64,000 nucleotides of DNA from the NCBI GenBank assembly GCA_013397865.1, contig VZTI01001048.1, positions 2,946,978 through 3,010,977 of the forward strand, read 5' to 3'. The stretch is from Struthidea cinerea (Eukaryota; Chordata; Aves; Passeriformes; Corcoracidae). This document shows, piece after piece, positions 23,401-34,000 of this stretch. Under the pieces are notes generated by a model. It ran no database searches. It was not told where the DNA came from and saw only the letters and a program-made list of their open reading frames with translations. Position 1 is the first letter of the stretch, and every line of letters starts with the position of its first letter. Made by a program: the position numbers and the translations under genes.

Positions 23401-25921
23401 ACTTAGCCAGAAAGCTTCGTTAGTACAATTCTTGGCACACAGCAGATTTTTTTTTTTTTGTTTATGGATGGAAGGGACAAAGAGATTTACTGGCTTCCTG
23501 TTAGCTTGTTCTGCACTTGTCATGGCTGTTACCATTTCTGCATTACCTGACAGTCTCCAGCTTCTTTGGTTTCTTCTGTTTAGAGATCTTTCATTCCTGA
23601 ATCAAAGCTTCAGCACTTCCTTCTCCTTGCAAAGTTTCTGAAGCAGCACAAGCACAGTCCCTTGCTCACTTCTCTAATGCTGCTGATTTCTAATGAGACA
23701 TCAGCTCACCAAAATGTGCTGAGAGTTCCTTCCATCACAGAGTGCACTTACTGACAGAGCAAGAATGTGTTGGCTCATACAGCTTTCACCTGATGGGTAA
23801 TGGGATGTGATTTGAGGTGGGGGCTGTTCATGTTTTGTTTTGTTTTCTTTTTTTAATTACTGCTTTGCACTTGACAAGAGCTGGCACACAGTAATTCTGG
23901 GTCTGTGCTGAGTGGCCTGACAAGTCAATCCACTTGTAGTACAAAGGGATTCTGAAACAGTGGCTGCTGTCTTAGCTGGACTGGCAAGGAAATGCACTCT
24001 GAATATGTTAGTTACTGACTTGGGCTAAAGCTGTGCTGTGGATTGCTGGAGTTTTGTGTAATGAAAAATTTTTTTTTTTGTCAGTTCAAACTTGTCTTCC
24101 GCACTGCAAGCTTTATCTCGTGTTCTTGCATGTCTTCTGGCATGAATGAGGCTTTTAAATTGATCTTAATACAACACACTGCCTGAGCTCAATGTGGCAG
24201 TGCTCCCAACTGCCAGTCACATTACAGCCTTGGAACACGCAGGAAAATATTTTGGTCAGATTGACTTCTTGATGTTCTTACAAAACTTAAGAAATACTTT
24301 CGATGCTTCTTTTCCTCCTCCCTTTCTCCTTCATTCTTCACCTCCTTCTTTCTTACCCTTTATATCAAAGAGAAGTAGTAGGTCAGGGTGCCTGAAATGG
24401 AAAGGGTCTGTTGTTGTCTCAGAGACTGATAGCAAGCAAAGACTTTTCTTTTGTCCTCTTTTCTTTGGAGATGCCTGTTGATTTCTTTTTAGGTGAAAAT
24501 GAACATCTTCAGTAACTATTGCATCCATGGGACTTAGTTGCTCCAGTCATTTGTGGATAGGAATGGCCCAGCTTCTATACCATAGGAGATTTGTCCCAAA
24601 ATTCCAGTGTACTGAGAACATTCCCTGTAAAAACAAGTTCCCAAATCTTCCTACAGCCCTGGGTCCTTTTTATTACCCCTGTGATTCCTATTCCTTGGGA
24701 AACAACTAGGCCATTCTGGAGCTGCAGCCCAAGAAGGGCAGTGATGTCCCAGTTCCCTGCTGAGCATGTGCCTTTTCCAGGGTGTGGTTCCTGCGTGCAG
24801 CATGGGAGAGGCAGCTACCACGGTCAGGATCAGGCTTAACTCATCCCTCTTGTTTGTTGTCCAACATGTTATGGCAGGTCTGTCACACAGTGTCACCTTT
24901 GGCACAAAGCATGGGGAGGGGCAGCAGTGCAGGTTCTCTTTTCTTGCTGCCTTAATTTACTTTGTCAAGCAAAAGACTTTCCATGGTACAACCAAGTCTG
25001 CTCATGCAATTATCACTTTCTAGAGCTTGACACACCATTCCAGGTTTGAGGTCATTGTCATACACTGCCTGGTATAAAAAATCCCTGTAAGCTCTTCTGC
25101 TGCTTTGGCCAGCTAGAGTAATGTCTAATTTACTGATCTCTTTAAGTACTTTGAATCTGCAGATGCTCCAAGTTGTATCTTTGTTCTTCAATTTGAAGCA
25201 TCTTTTTTTTTGTCTTCTAAATTGCAGTAGGCAGTTTAAAATGTTTGTTGCACTGTTGGGTAATAGTTACTGTTCAAGCATTTAACTGTGACAAATGCTT
25301 AGGGAAAGGAAGGACCATCCTTGGAAGGCATTAGGAAACTCCCAGGTTTAGCAAAGGCATTAATTGCTACTTTGGCACATTAATTTGGGTTCCCAACCAG
25401 CTGTGGGGTGCAGTGCTCCTCCCCAGCGTCGCCAGGCAGAACTACAGGTGCAGTGTTGGGGGAATGTTTGGATTGACACTTCTTTCTGTAGAACCAAGAA
25501 ATGTGGTGAAGAGCAGTGCAGTGATGCTGGGCTGGGGCCTCCAAGCAGAAGGTCCTTGAGTCTTTATGGTGGGATAGGGCAGCTGTACCCAAGTTAAGTC
25601 CTTAAAACTCCTGTGTTGTCAGGGTAGTTCTGCAGATGCCACACACATTCCCAGGAATGAAACCAATGGCCATCTTGCTATTCCTCTTTGAGGAGAGGAA
25701 ATGGTGCAAGCCTCTTCTGTGCTTGTATTTACTAAAGGTAAAATGGATGGAGAGGGAGTTGAGAGAATTTGGGTATCTAAAAATTGTAACTTTAACTTTG
25801 TTCTCCCCAGAAGAAGCCGGAAGATCAGCACTGCAAAAGCATGCATGTCTCTGGCCTGTCCTGGGTGAAGCCTGGCTCAGTCCAGCCCTTCAGCAAAGAA
25901 GAGAAGACAATGCCCACTTAA
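17391..25921 (+). CDS. AKTIP: AKTIP, AKT-interacting protein (FTS), complete coding sequence in 9 exons
   Basis: Coding exons: 17,391-17,432; 18,710-18,915; 20,456-20,520; 20,604-20,704; 21,998-22,086; 22,158-22,256; 22,478-22,585; 23,146-23,206; 25,811-25,921. All joins are GT-AG with matching phases and give 293 codons plus TAA (human: 292). The protein is a ubiquitin E2 variant: a disordered, basic, Ser/Pro-rich N-terminus (residues 1-70), then a UBC-like fold (about 75-225) in which the stretch around FHPLVDP has no active-site cysteine, then a tail ending EEKTMPT. Known roles: part of the FTS-Hook-FHIP complex that links dynein to endosomes, binding to AKT1 and promotion of its phosphorylation, and a telomere- and lamin-linked role. 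The gene converges on RBL2, as in human. Likely broadly expressed, given the CpG-island promoter. Confidence 0.97.
18710..18915 (+). CDS. AKTIP: AKTIP coding exon 2 (residues 15-83)
   Basis: Acceptor TTTGACAG, donor TT|GTAGGT, phase 0 in and 2 out. It encodes the disordered linker ([17 protein letters not shown]) and the start of the E2-like fold ([15 protein letters not shown]). Confidence 0.95.
20456..20520 (+). CDS. AKTIP: AKTIP coding exon 3 (residues 83-105)
   Basis: Acceptor GATTACAG, donor AA|GTAAGT. It encodes [21 protein letters not shown] of the UEV domain. Confidence 0.95.
20604..20704 (+). CDS. AKTIP: AKTIP coding exon 4 (residues 105-138)
   Basis: Acceptor CACTTGCAG, donor CCG|GTAAGT. 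It encodes the beta-sheet core [15 protein letters not shown] to NYPDGDCP of the E2-like fold. Confidence 0.95.
21998..22086 (+). CDS. AKTIP: AKTIP coding exon 5 (residues 139-168)
   Basis: Acceptor CTAATGCAG, donor AG|GTTAGT. It encodes [20 protein letters not shown], the position where active E2 enzymes have the HPN motif and catalytic cysteine; no cysteine is present here. Confidence 0.95.
22158..22256 (+). CDS. AKTIP: AKTIP coding exon 6 (residues 168-201)
   Basis: Acceptor TTTTTAG, donor CT|GTGAGT. It encodes [19 protein letters not shown], helical part of the E2-like fold. The intron before it is only 71 bp. Confidence 0.95.
22478..22585 (+). CDS. AKTIP: AKTIP coding exon 7 (residues 201-237)
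   Basis: Acceptor CTTGCAG, donor AT|GTGAGT. It encodes [19 protein letters not shown] and [13 protein letters not shown]. Confidence 0.95.
23146..23206 (+). CDS. AKTIP: AKTIP coding exon 8 (residues 237-257)
   Basis: Acceptor TTCCATAG, donor AAG|GTACGT. It encodes [20 protein letters not shown]. Confidence 0.95.
23207..25810 (+). other. AKTIP: AKTIP last intron
   Basis: A 2.6-kb intron with a pyrimidine-rich stretch at about 24,303-24,362 and no recognised exon or repeat element. Open frames of 60-95 codons here lack any recognisable motif. Confidence 0.85.
25811..25921 (+). CDS. AKTIP: AKTIP coding exon 9 (C-terminus, stop)
   Basis: The acceptor is CTCCCCAG|AAG|AAGCCG, a tandem NAGNAG site: use of the first AG gives TQK-KKPEDQ, use of the second (exon from 25,814) gives TQK-KPEDQ, one lysine shorter, which is the human form as I recall it. 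It encodes [19 protein letters not shown] and ends KTMPT with TAA at 25,919-25,921. Confidence 0.95.
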   Translation, partial: KKPEDQHCKSMHVSGLSWVKPGSVQPFSKEEKTMPT

Positions 25922-26398
25922 GCTGTCCTGGACACTGGTGCACAAAACACTTTCTGGGGGTGGAGGGAATGTAACGGAGGGAGAAACAGCAGAGCAGCAG
26001 TTTCCTTCTTGACTACGGATTAGTAAAACCCGAATGGTAGCAGTGACTCCAGTAAACCTGTTCAATGGATTACTGACTCTTAATGTTTTACATATGCATT
26101 AGGTTTTAAAGGCTTGCCTGGAGTTTGGAAGTCTCTTGAACACTACAGTACTTCTACCTGAAGACTGTCTAGGGTGGGTAATTCCTCAGGGCTCTGAAAT
26201 GCCTGGAGGTTTTGGGTTGGTTTTTAAGCTTTTATTTTTTCCCTCCAGGAATAGCAATTTTTAAAAAAAAAAATCTTAAATTACTGGCAGAAATATTAGT
26301 ATTGGAAATATGATGCCAGAGTTAAGCTGTGTTCATGTAAACTAATATAGCAGAGTTAAACACTATATTTAATGGTTTTAAATACTTTTGGTTTCTAT

Positions 26399-26430
26399 TG
26401 TAAATATGTTAGGATTTGAAATTGTAAATA
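26399..26430 (+). promoter_or_regulatory. AKTIP: Two Pumilio response elements in the AKTIP 3' UTR
   Basis: TGTAAATA occurs twice, 24 bases apart from start to start, and matches the PUM1/PUM2 consensus UGUANAUA exactly. Both lie upstream of the first poly(A) signal, so both would be in all mature transcripts. Confidence 0.6.
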
Positions 26431-26626
26431 GACGGTTCATTGACTCCATTTAGCACTTTCCAGAAGTAAAGCTGGGGATGATGTATGATGTATTATTGAT
26501 TTGTAAATGGATACTGTCACTAAAGCGCACATTAGTCTGACAGGGTGAAAGTAGAATGTCAGGCTTGTTAGACTTTTAGTACAGAAACACTAAGAATCAA
26601 AGCTTTTAATGGTGGTCTCTTGAGCT

Positions 26627-26632
26627 AATAAA
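26627..26632 (+). terminator. AKTIP: Poly(A) signal AATAAA, proximal (AKTIP)
   Basis: Canonical AATAAA about 0.7 kb after the stop codon. Confidence 0.6.
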
Positions 26633-26716
26633 ATCTTAGAGGGTTTTAGATTCCCTAGGTGTCTAGGGGATTTCTTAGGGTAGCTTGACTAATGTGTGTT
26701 AATAGTGACATCTTAA

Positions 26717-26722
26717 AATAAA
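26717..26722 (+). terminator. AKTIP: Poly(A) signal AATAAA, distal (AKTIP)
   Basis: A second canonical AATAAA 90 bases downstream, followed by a T/G-rich stretch (TTGTCCCTGTTAGTCTGTGCTG begins at 26,741), which suits a cleavage and polyadenylation site. Confidence 0.55.
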
Positions 26723-26740
26723 AAGAAACTGGGCTCTAGC

Positions 26741-29335
26741 TGTTGTCCCTGTTAGTCTGTGCTGTGGATGTTTCGTGAAGTGTGGGAGCACCTGGCTACA
26801 TAGGTACTTGTCTGCATAGGTGTTTGGGATGTTCATGAGATGCCAGGAGCAGCTCTGTACGTAAGAGACTCGTGTTCCACACACAGGAAAACCTCTTCAA
26901 AACACAAGTGAACTTTGGCCAGACTTACTTTTCACACAAGTTTTCCTAATGCCACAGCCTGGTGTGATGCCTTTTCTTGCCTCCTGGGATTGTCTTATCA
27001 AAATCTGTGTTAACCCCTTGGAGCTGGGCTGCTTTTCCTTTGGCTCCCCTTGCCTGTACTGGTGGATTAGTGCCAACCCAGTTGTCTTGGAACAGCCTGT
27101 AGTGACTCATGTGAACATGAGGTGGTGTTTCAGGAGGGTGGGCAGTGGTGCGATGTGGGGTTTGTGTTGAGTTTGTGTTTTCATCTGGTGTGCTAAATTC
27201 ACTTGTCGTTAACAACCTTTCACTGTTCTGTTTGAGAACAACTTCTTGGCTTCTGAGGAGATAGACAAAGAGTTCCCCAGTAGTGTCATCCACTCAGTAA
27301 CAGGAAAATGAGATGGCTCTGTGGCACTTACCTCAGTCAGTGTTCTGAGTGGCATTGATACCCCATTAGCCTTGGTATTCTGGACACCTGGCATGTAATG
27401 AGCAATTGGAAGTGCCTTGGAATTGTCATGTGCCTGATCTGAGTTTGCAGTAGAGGACAGGAATGGAGGAACTGATCTGAAGGTGAGTTTGTATTGCCTG
27501 GAAAAGCAGTGCTGTTTGCCTTTCAAGGAAAGGATGTGGGAAGAGTTTGAGGGTGTATGTACTGGCCTGGAGAGTTGCCACTAAAATGTTGTGAAATGAG
27601 TTCTGTTGCTGCTGTTGCTCTCTTAACTTTTTTTGGGAAGGCTGAAACTGAAATTTAAATGCTTGATATTTATCATGGGCAAGGTTTTAGTTAAAGGACT
27701 CCTGGTGTGAAGCAGACGATGGGCCTGGCCTTGTGCTGAGCGCATGAACTGCTTGGGCAGGGGCAGGCCTGGAGCTAAACCAGACTCTGACAATTCCTCT
27801 TTATTCAGTTTTATGATTATTCAGAAGCCTCCGTAATAAATCACTGACTTGCACATTTCCTAAGCCACTTGGGTGAAGGATTGGTGTAGAAGTGAAATCC
27901 CTTCTAATCTTGGGCTGCTCTTCGGTGTCAGCTGCAGTGCAGCCCCAGCTGCCAGTGCTGCTGTTGGCCAGGAAACACCACGGTTGGCAAGAACAATGCC
28001 CAGAAGGAATGAACAGGATAATGCTGTGAAAGTGATGGTTATTGGAGGAAGTTTTGTTCCTCTCTGAGCAGACAGACCCCTGTAAGGCTGGCCACTAGGT
28101 TGGATTGCTCCAAGCTAAATCCAGCTAACAGCAGTTTGTTGAGAATAATTTTATTTCTTTAGAAAATGTAGAATTTTGTTTAGTTTAGAATGAATATTCT
28201 GAAAAATTACTCTTTTTAGTAGACTGGGAAAGGAGAGAGACTGCTGTGTATTTCTGTAATCAGATTTGTGTACTAAAAGAAGCTGTTCCAGGAGCAAGGC
28301 AGGTGAATGAGTACTGAAACAGTGCCATGGAAATCAAATCCTTTTCTTCTGGATTGTGCTGTGTTTTTCCTAGAACAGGTACATAATTTGATGAAAGACT
28401 AAGGTCTGGCCAATACCTTGAGAAGGGGATGTTTCTGAATATCATCTTTGAAATTCTGAACTCTCTAAAGAACATTTCCAAGAGATCTGTAAGTTACACC
28501 AGTGGAGTTTCCTGTTGAGGTTGCAGTTGGATTTCAACCAAACCTAAGTCACGAAAGAAATTATTTGAAGCCACTTCAGTTGGTTTTTTTTGCTTTTACT
28601 ATCAAGTTTACATGCCTTTTTTATTTTCCTTTGGAACACCTCTGTATTGTTTTTGTTGATTTTTTTTTTTTCTTTTTTTTAGCATCTACTTCAAACTATA
28701 AACTGCAACTTGTATCTTATATTATTATTTACAGCTAACGTTAACAACTTTGTTTCAGAAATGGACAGAAATAGCAGTGGATGAAATAGTATCAGGCCCC
28801 CTAGGTAAAAATGCGGGAGAAAACCAGTGCATCCTTAGCTGTACAAATACAGCACTGGCCAGTGGTGGTCAAAGCTGTTCTTAACTGCATAAGAATGTTT
28901 AGAAATTTCCCTCAGTTGAAGTGTAAGTACACAGCACATATGAAATAATGTTGTTAGGTGTGTGAGATGTTTTGTTAAAAGCTCCTGCAGGGAAGGCAAA
29001 GCAGATTGTTCTGGAGCCCTCCTCTGCTGTGCAGTGAGACAGCCACCCTCCTCCTCCTCCTCTGCCAAGGGCGCAGGAGCTGGGGCATTCCCTGGCACTG
29101 CTGTCCCTGACAAGCCCTGCCTGGTGCCTTCTGATGGAGCAGCAGGAGGGGACACGCTTGGAAACAACCACAGTAACTAAACCAAGGCAGGAGTAAATCC
29201 TTTCCCTTGTGGTGTCACTAAGACATGTGATTATTTATTTATTTTTAAACCCTTAATTGCAGTCCTTGCTGCAGAGTTTTTAGCTTTGCACATACAGTAT
29301 TTTTTCAGACAACATAAAACTGAGTTTATAAAGTC
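26741..29335. other. Interval between the convergent AKTIP and RBL2 3' ends
   Basis: About 2.6 kb with no recognised exon, RNA gene or repeat element. Poly-T tracts lie at about 28,660-28,680. Open frames of 60-115 codons on both strands show no family motif. Confidence 0.7.
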
Positions 29336-29341
29336 TTTATT
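29336..29341 (-). terminator. RBL2: Poly(A) signal AATAAA (RBL2)
   Basis: TTTATT on the + strand, AATAAA in the RBL2 sense. It is followed on the - strand by a T-rich region. Confidence 0.55.
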
Positions 29342-30186
29342 GAAAAATACAATTGCAATATTTTCATACAAAGTGAAGTAAATGGAACATAGTAACAACA
29401 AAAATTGTCTGACACTTCCATAAATATTTTTACAGAAACATCTACACAACTTCTGGACTTCAGCTTTTTGTTATGCAGGTAAGAAAAAACATGTTTTTAT
29501 TTTACTTTAGTTGAATTTACAGTGGAATTAAGTCTTAAATTTTCCTATTATTTGGAAGGGCAGGAATGACTGAAACCAGAGCTTTTAGCTTTTCCTTAGA
29601 AAGCCCTCTGGAACCTGAGTGTGCCACATTTTGCATGAAGAACACCCCCTCCCCAGCAGAGGACTGGCATCCTGTACTGTGGGAGAGGGTTGATGCTTTC
29701 CTAACAAGTCTGGTATTTTGGAACTATTTTAAATGAAAACAAGTGGTAAGTGTAATATGCACCACCTGCTGATCCTGTTAGTAGGGGAGGGATTTCTCCC
29801 AGGCAGCCTCATTTAGGCCATTTAAAAAAACCAAAGCAAAACATAAAACCAAACTCTTGAGCCCTGTCCTTTAAACACAAAATATCTAAATATATGTTTT
29901 AGGAGATGGGCACCACCTTTCTGCTGCTGAGGGAGCAAGGGCTACAGTGCCTGACTATCAAGAAAAGCAACTATCAAGAAAAGCATATAAAATTCCTTGA
30001 AGAAAGTACCCATCCCTGGCTTCCCGCATTCATGGCTGCATATGCATCAAGTTACAATGAATTCTGAATGCCATTTGCTGACAAGAGGAGCAATGGGATG
30101 TCCAATTGAAATAAATACAAAAGTCAAATTGTTTCAGTACAGAAAGACAGCTGAAGTTGGCCTTTGCAAAAAATATTCACATTTAG

Positions 30187-30193
30187 AAAGTGC
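30187..30193 (-). promoter_or_regulatory. RBL2: miR-17-family seed match in the RBL2 3' UTR
   Basis: AAAGTGC on the + strand is GCACTTT in the RBL2 mRNA, a 7mer-m8 match to the AAAGUGC seed of miR-17, 20, 93 and 106. The base after it is C and not A, so it is not an 8mer. Confidence 0.5.
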
Positions 30194-30869
30194 CATTGCA
30201 AATATACAGCAAAACTCATCTGCCTTAAACATGATGCTCCACAGCCCCAGCCCAGGTGTCACCTTGGGAACACAAATTCACTTTCAAAGACTGCACAGCT
30301 CAAACCAATCAACATAATCACCTCCCTTGGTACAGCAGCAAAGGGCCACACAGTAAAGCTTAACACTGATGGTTCTCCTGGAAGGGCACATGGAACATCC
30401 TGAATAGGGACAGAGTCCATCCATCCAGCTCAAACCCCTTACTCCCCTTGTCCCTTCCCAAGCAGAATGGGACTGTGTAAGAATGTTACTCCTAAGCTGT
30501 TAGTTAGTGGAGGGGGTTAGTGAGGAACCCCGACACTGGTGACTGTGGGTACCTTGGTGCAGGGCTCTGTGCTGAGGCACCTGGACCTGTCTGGCCACAG
30601 CCGACAGGGGTGAGGCACCAATGAACACAGGCTGAGGCCACTGACTAGAGCAAAGCAAAGCTGTAAATACCTGCTGCAAGGTCCACAGCTGTGTGAGCGA
30701 TGTGTTCTCCAGGCAAGGCTGGAGAGGGGTCACTTGCCTTGTGAAGAGCTTTAGCAGGGCCTGGGGTTGTGTTGAGGGTCTGAGGAGGACTGTCCCTGTC
30801 CCCAGCGCTGTCTCCCCTTGTGCCCTGGTCCAGGCTTGACACAGTCAGGGAGGGAAGAGCTGTGCAGGC

Positions 30870-31040
30870 TCAGTGAGACCCTCGGTCATTTGCTACGTCC
30901 TGGAGTCGTCTTAACAGAGCTGTGTGATTCTCCTGGCAGATTCGCTTGGCTGGGGCTTCAGTTCCATCCTCCAAGAGGATGCCTCTCTTCTTTGTGGGCG
31001 TTTCTCCAGTTCGAACCATGCTATTGATTTCCTTTAGCCT
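30870..31040 (-). CDS. RBL2: RBL2 exon 22 (C-terminus, stop)
   Basis: Acceptor CTCCTCCAG, phase 0, 56 residues plus TGA. It encodes RLKEINSMVRTGETPTKKRG and the conserved end LLRRLQDVANDRGSH; the basic KKR and AKR clusters act as nuclear import and cyclin-docking signals in the family. Confidence 0.96.
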   Translation of the reverse strand, partial: RLKEINSMVRTGETPTKKRGILLEDGTEAPAKRICQENHTALLRRLQDVANDRGSH

Positions 31041-34000
31041 CTGGAGGAGGGAGGAAGGGGGCAAAGGAAGGATTAGCTCTCCCTGTATTTTGTAACTGCC
31101 CCAATATGATGTCAACTGTTTTTAGATGCATTACAGTGGGACTGCACAGGCTTTTTTTGTGGACATCTGTACTGTACCAAGATACTTCCTTCATCACTGT
31201 ACTGGTCTTGCCCTTACCAGAGTATGCAAAGTCTTACTCAAACTCAAGGGAATTTGTTGCATCTCTGCATGCAGAGCTGAAAGGCCCATCCAGCCCTACA
31301 GCTGTGGCAGCTGCACTGGCAGTCTGATGAGCCTTAAGTGATGATGTGTGTGTTGGACAAGGTAAACAAAATGTCATGTTGTAGGGTCTGCTCTAATTTC
31401 ACTACCAAAACCAAAAAACAGGGTTAAGGAATTAAGAGAATCAAACTGAAAACCTTTAGTCTCACCTTCGAGGGGCTGCTGCTGAAGTAGTAGAATATTT
31501 TCTCTTGGGGAGAGAGGGCAGACTCGTTTCTGTGTGGCGAGATGTACACGGGGTGGTGCTGGGAGAGCTGCACTCTGCGGGGAGAGCCGAGGCGCACGAA
31601 CGGGTACGGCGAGAGCGGGGGGGAGTCCATCTGCGAGGAGAGAAGAGGCACTCAGCAGCTGCAGCCTGAGCTCAGGGCTTGCTCTTCCATGGATATGAGA
31701 CCATACACATGTACAACAAATGCAAGTTTAGTTGTGTTATTAGGCCAGATTAGTATTTTTTTAATTTAAGGGGACTTCATAGTCAGTAGAAAAAGCTCTG
31801 TTTACCAAGGAAAAGCACAGAATGTAACTTACTGCATTTGAAGTGTACTTGAGGGCAAAGTCCTTGATCTGCTCGATGTAGACGTTGTTGTAGAACTGGA
31901 TGAGGTCCCCCCGCTCCTCCTCCTCAGTGTCGCTGTTGGGGCCGGTGAGGCGGGTGGGGGTCGGGGGTGCGCTGGAGGGCTGGGGCACGGGCAGGGTGCT
32001 GCTGGAGCGCATCACCGGGCTGGAGTCACGGCTGCCTGCACGGGCATGGGCACACTGCTCAGGCACTGCCAGCCCTGCAGGCCCAGACATTCCCCTGCAC
32101 ACACACACAGCCAGCCACCCTTGGGAAACAGGGACCTGCTGCCATCATCAGTGATGCCCATTTTGATCCCTGAGTGTTTTCCTGTACATAAAAGCTTTGT
32201 TGGTTTCTAACTTCTTACTGGATAAACTGCAAGGGATTTTCTGTAGGAGCTGAGTTGCATGACGATATGAAAAGAGCTGAAACTCCATTTTTCAGCATTT
32301 GTGTTATACTTCTAAGCAGTAGCTCTTTCTTGTTGCCACCTGGCACCATTTCAAGTACAGAATGGTAGTCTTTTTCTGTTAGTAGGAGAAATACTTGGCT
32401 TGGTCATACTTCCTACTAAATTAATGTGGGAAGTTGCAAAATATATTTATTTTCTTCCTTCCCTCCCTGCTACCTCCCTGTGACAGAAAATATTAATACC
32501 TACAGCTTATACCATCATCTAGTAAATATCTTGGAAACTGCTGGTAGGAATACACAGCATCACTTCTTCGGTTTCCTTTACAGAAGTTAATTCAAGGAAA
32601 ATGTGTCAGTTCATATATCAAGGGAAGAATCTTCAGAGCTGTCAGCTATGCTGAAATCAATGCTGTGGGTGGTGTTCCTATCTCTGCACACAGACAGTGC
32701 TACAAAGGAAACTGCTGCAGCTCTGTGGTTCTGATAAGAGTAACTGTGAACCTGGGCTAGCCCAGATTTCCTCATTCTGCAAAGACTCATTCTTTGGTGT
32801 GAGCTGAACTCAAGAGTTCAATTTTCAAGCACAGCAAATTCCCAAGGTAAGTGCACGTGGGGAGAGATTTGAAACTGTTAGAGTGGGTGCAATAAAAACC
32901 TTAAGTTAGAGCAACTCTTAAATGTTACCAATGTATTTTTAACTGTGTCTAAGTTTACCAAAGGAGGAACTATTTGGGGGTGGGACAACACAAAATCTGA
33001 CACTTACTTTACACACAGTTTTGGAAATGGAAGTAAACCCAAACACCTGGCATTTGTAATCACTCACTTCTTTCTTTGTTCCTGTCTTTGCTCCTGTCCG
33101 TAGGTGAGTTCTGCTGGCTGCTGCTGTCACTGCTGCCGGAGTGGCGGCGGCGGCGGCCCTTGATCAGGACACTGCGATAGACCTGCGGGGACAGGGAGCA
33201 GCGTGAGCAGGGCAGGGTGGAGAAGTTACCCAGGCAGGGAACAACTGCCTGCATGACACGTCTGCTGCCAGAAACTTGCCTGTGGTACCAAACTGCTTCT
33301 TGCAGGCCAAAATACAGCCTCCTAAGAGGAATAATATCCCATGGGCACTGCCTCCTCAGGTTTTAAGTAAACACGTTTTCTATTTTAGTTGTAGTTTAGC
33401 ATAGAAAGCTTTCAGTACTGCAGGATTTTGGATATGACCACTCTCTTTTGAGAATGGCTCATGGACTGCAGCCCCTTTATACTAAATGTTCCTTTGCCAA
33501 GTGATCTGTTCCCAAAATAGAACAAAGGCATTTAATAAACCAGATCCCACATATTTAAACTGTGACTGTGCTCACGTGACTCTTGGCTTGTGGCTGTGTC
33601 CGGTAGCAGCGCATGATGTTCTGGAATGATCTGTCTTCATTAGTAACCTAAGGGGGATGGACAGAAAAGGTTCTCAGTTTTTCTGCAGGTTTTTGTATTT
33701 TGTTTTGTTTAGGGGTGGTTCTGTGTGTGTTCGTTGGTTTGAGGTTTTTTGAGGAATTGTAGTATTTTGAATATTAAGTATTAAAGGAGTTTCTGTTTGC
33801 TTTTTCTTTGTTCACATTTTACCTTAGTCATGACATAGATGGCACACATCAGCAGCTGATCCAGGTGTCTGTCCATCATGATTTCAGGGCAGTGCACCAA
33901 GGAATACTCAAAGCATGTCCAGATCTTTTTGCGCAGCTCATCAGACACATCGAGTTTGACACAGAGGTCTCTCAGACGAACACTGGCCAAATGATACACC

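Larger units (their letters stand above)
25922..26740 (+). other. AKTIP: AKTIP 3' UTR
   Basis: The non-coding AT-rich tail runs to poly(A) signals at 26,627-26,632 and 26,717-26,722. It contains two perfect Pumilio motifs TGTAAATA (26,399-26,406 and 26,423-26,430) and an AGCACTTT miR-17/miR-302-type seed match (26,452-26,459). The exact 3' end is inferred. Confidence 0.65.
29336..30869 (-). other. RBL2: RBL2 3' UTR
   Basis: On the - strand, AATAAA (complement of 29,336-29,341) lies about 1.5 kb after the stop codon, close to the size of the human RBL2 3' UTR as I recall it. Further AATAAA copies at 29,233-29,242 could extend it. A GCACTTT match to the miR-17/20/93/106 seed lies at 30,187-30,193; RBL2 is a well-known target of that family. 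Confidence 0.6.

Noticed and set aside
28005..28075. Possible C/D box snoRNA (GTGATGG ... CTGA)
   Set aside because: The C box is imperfect, no terminal stem pairs, and it is not inside a host intron.
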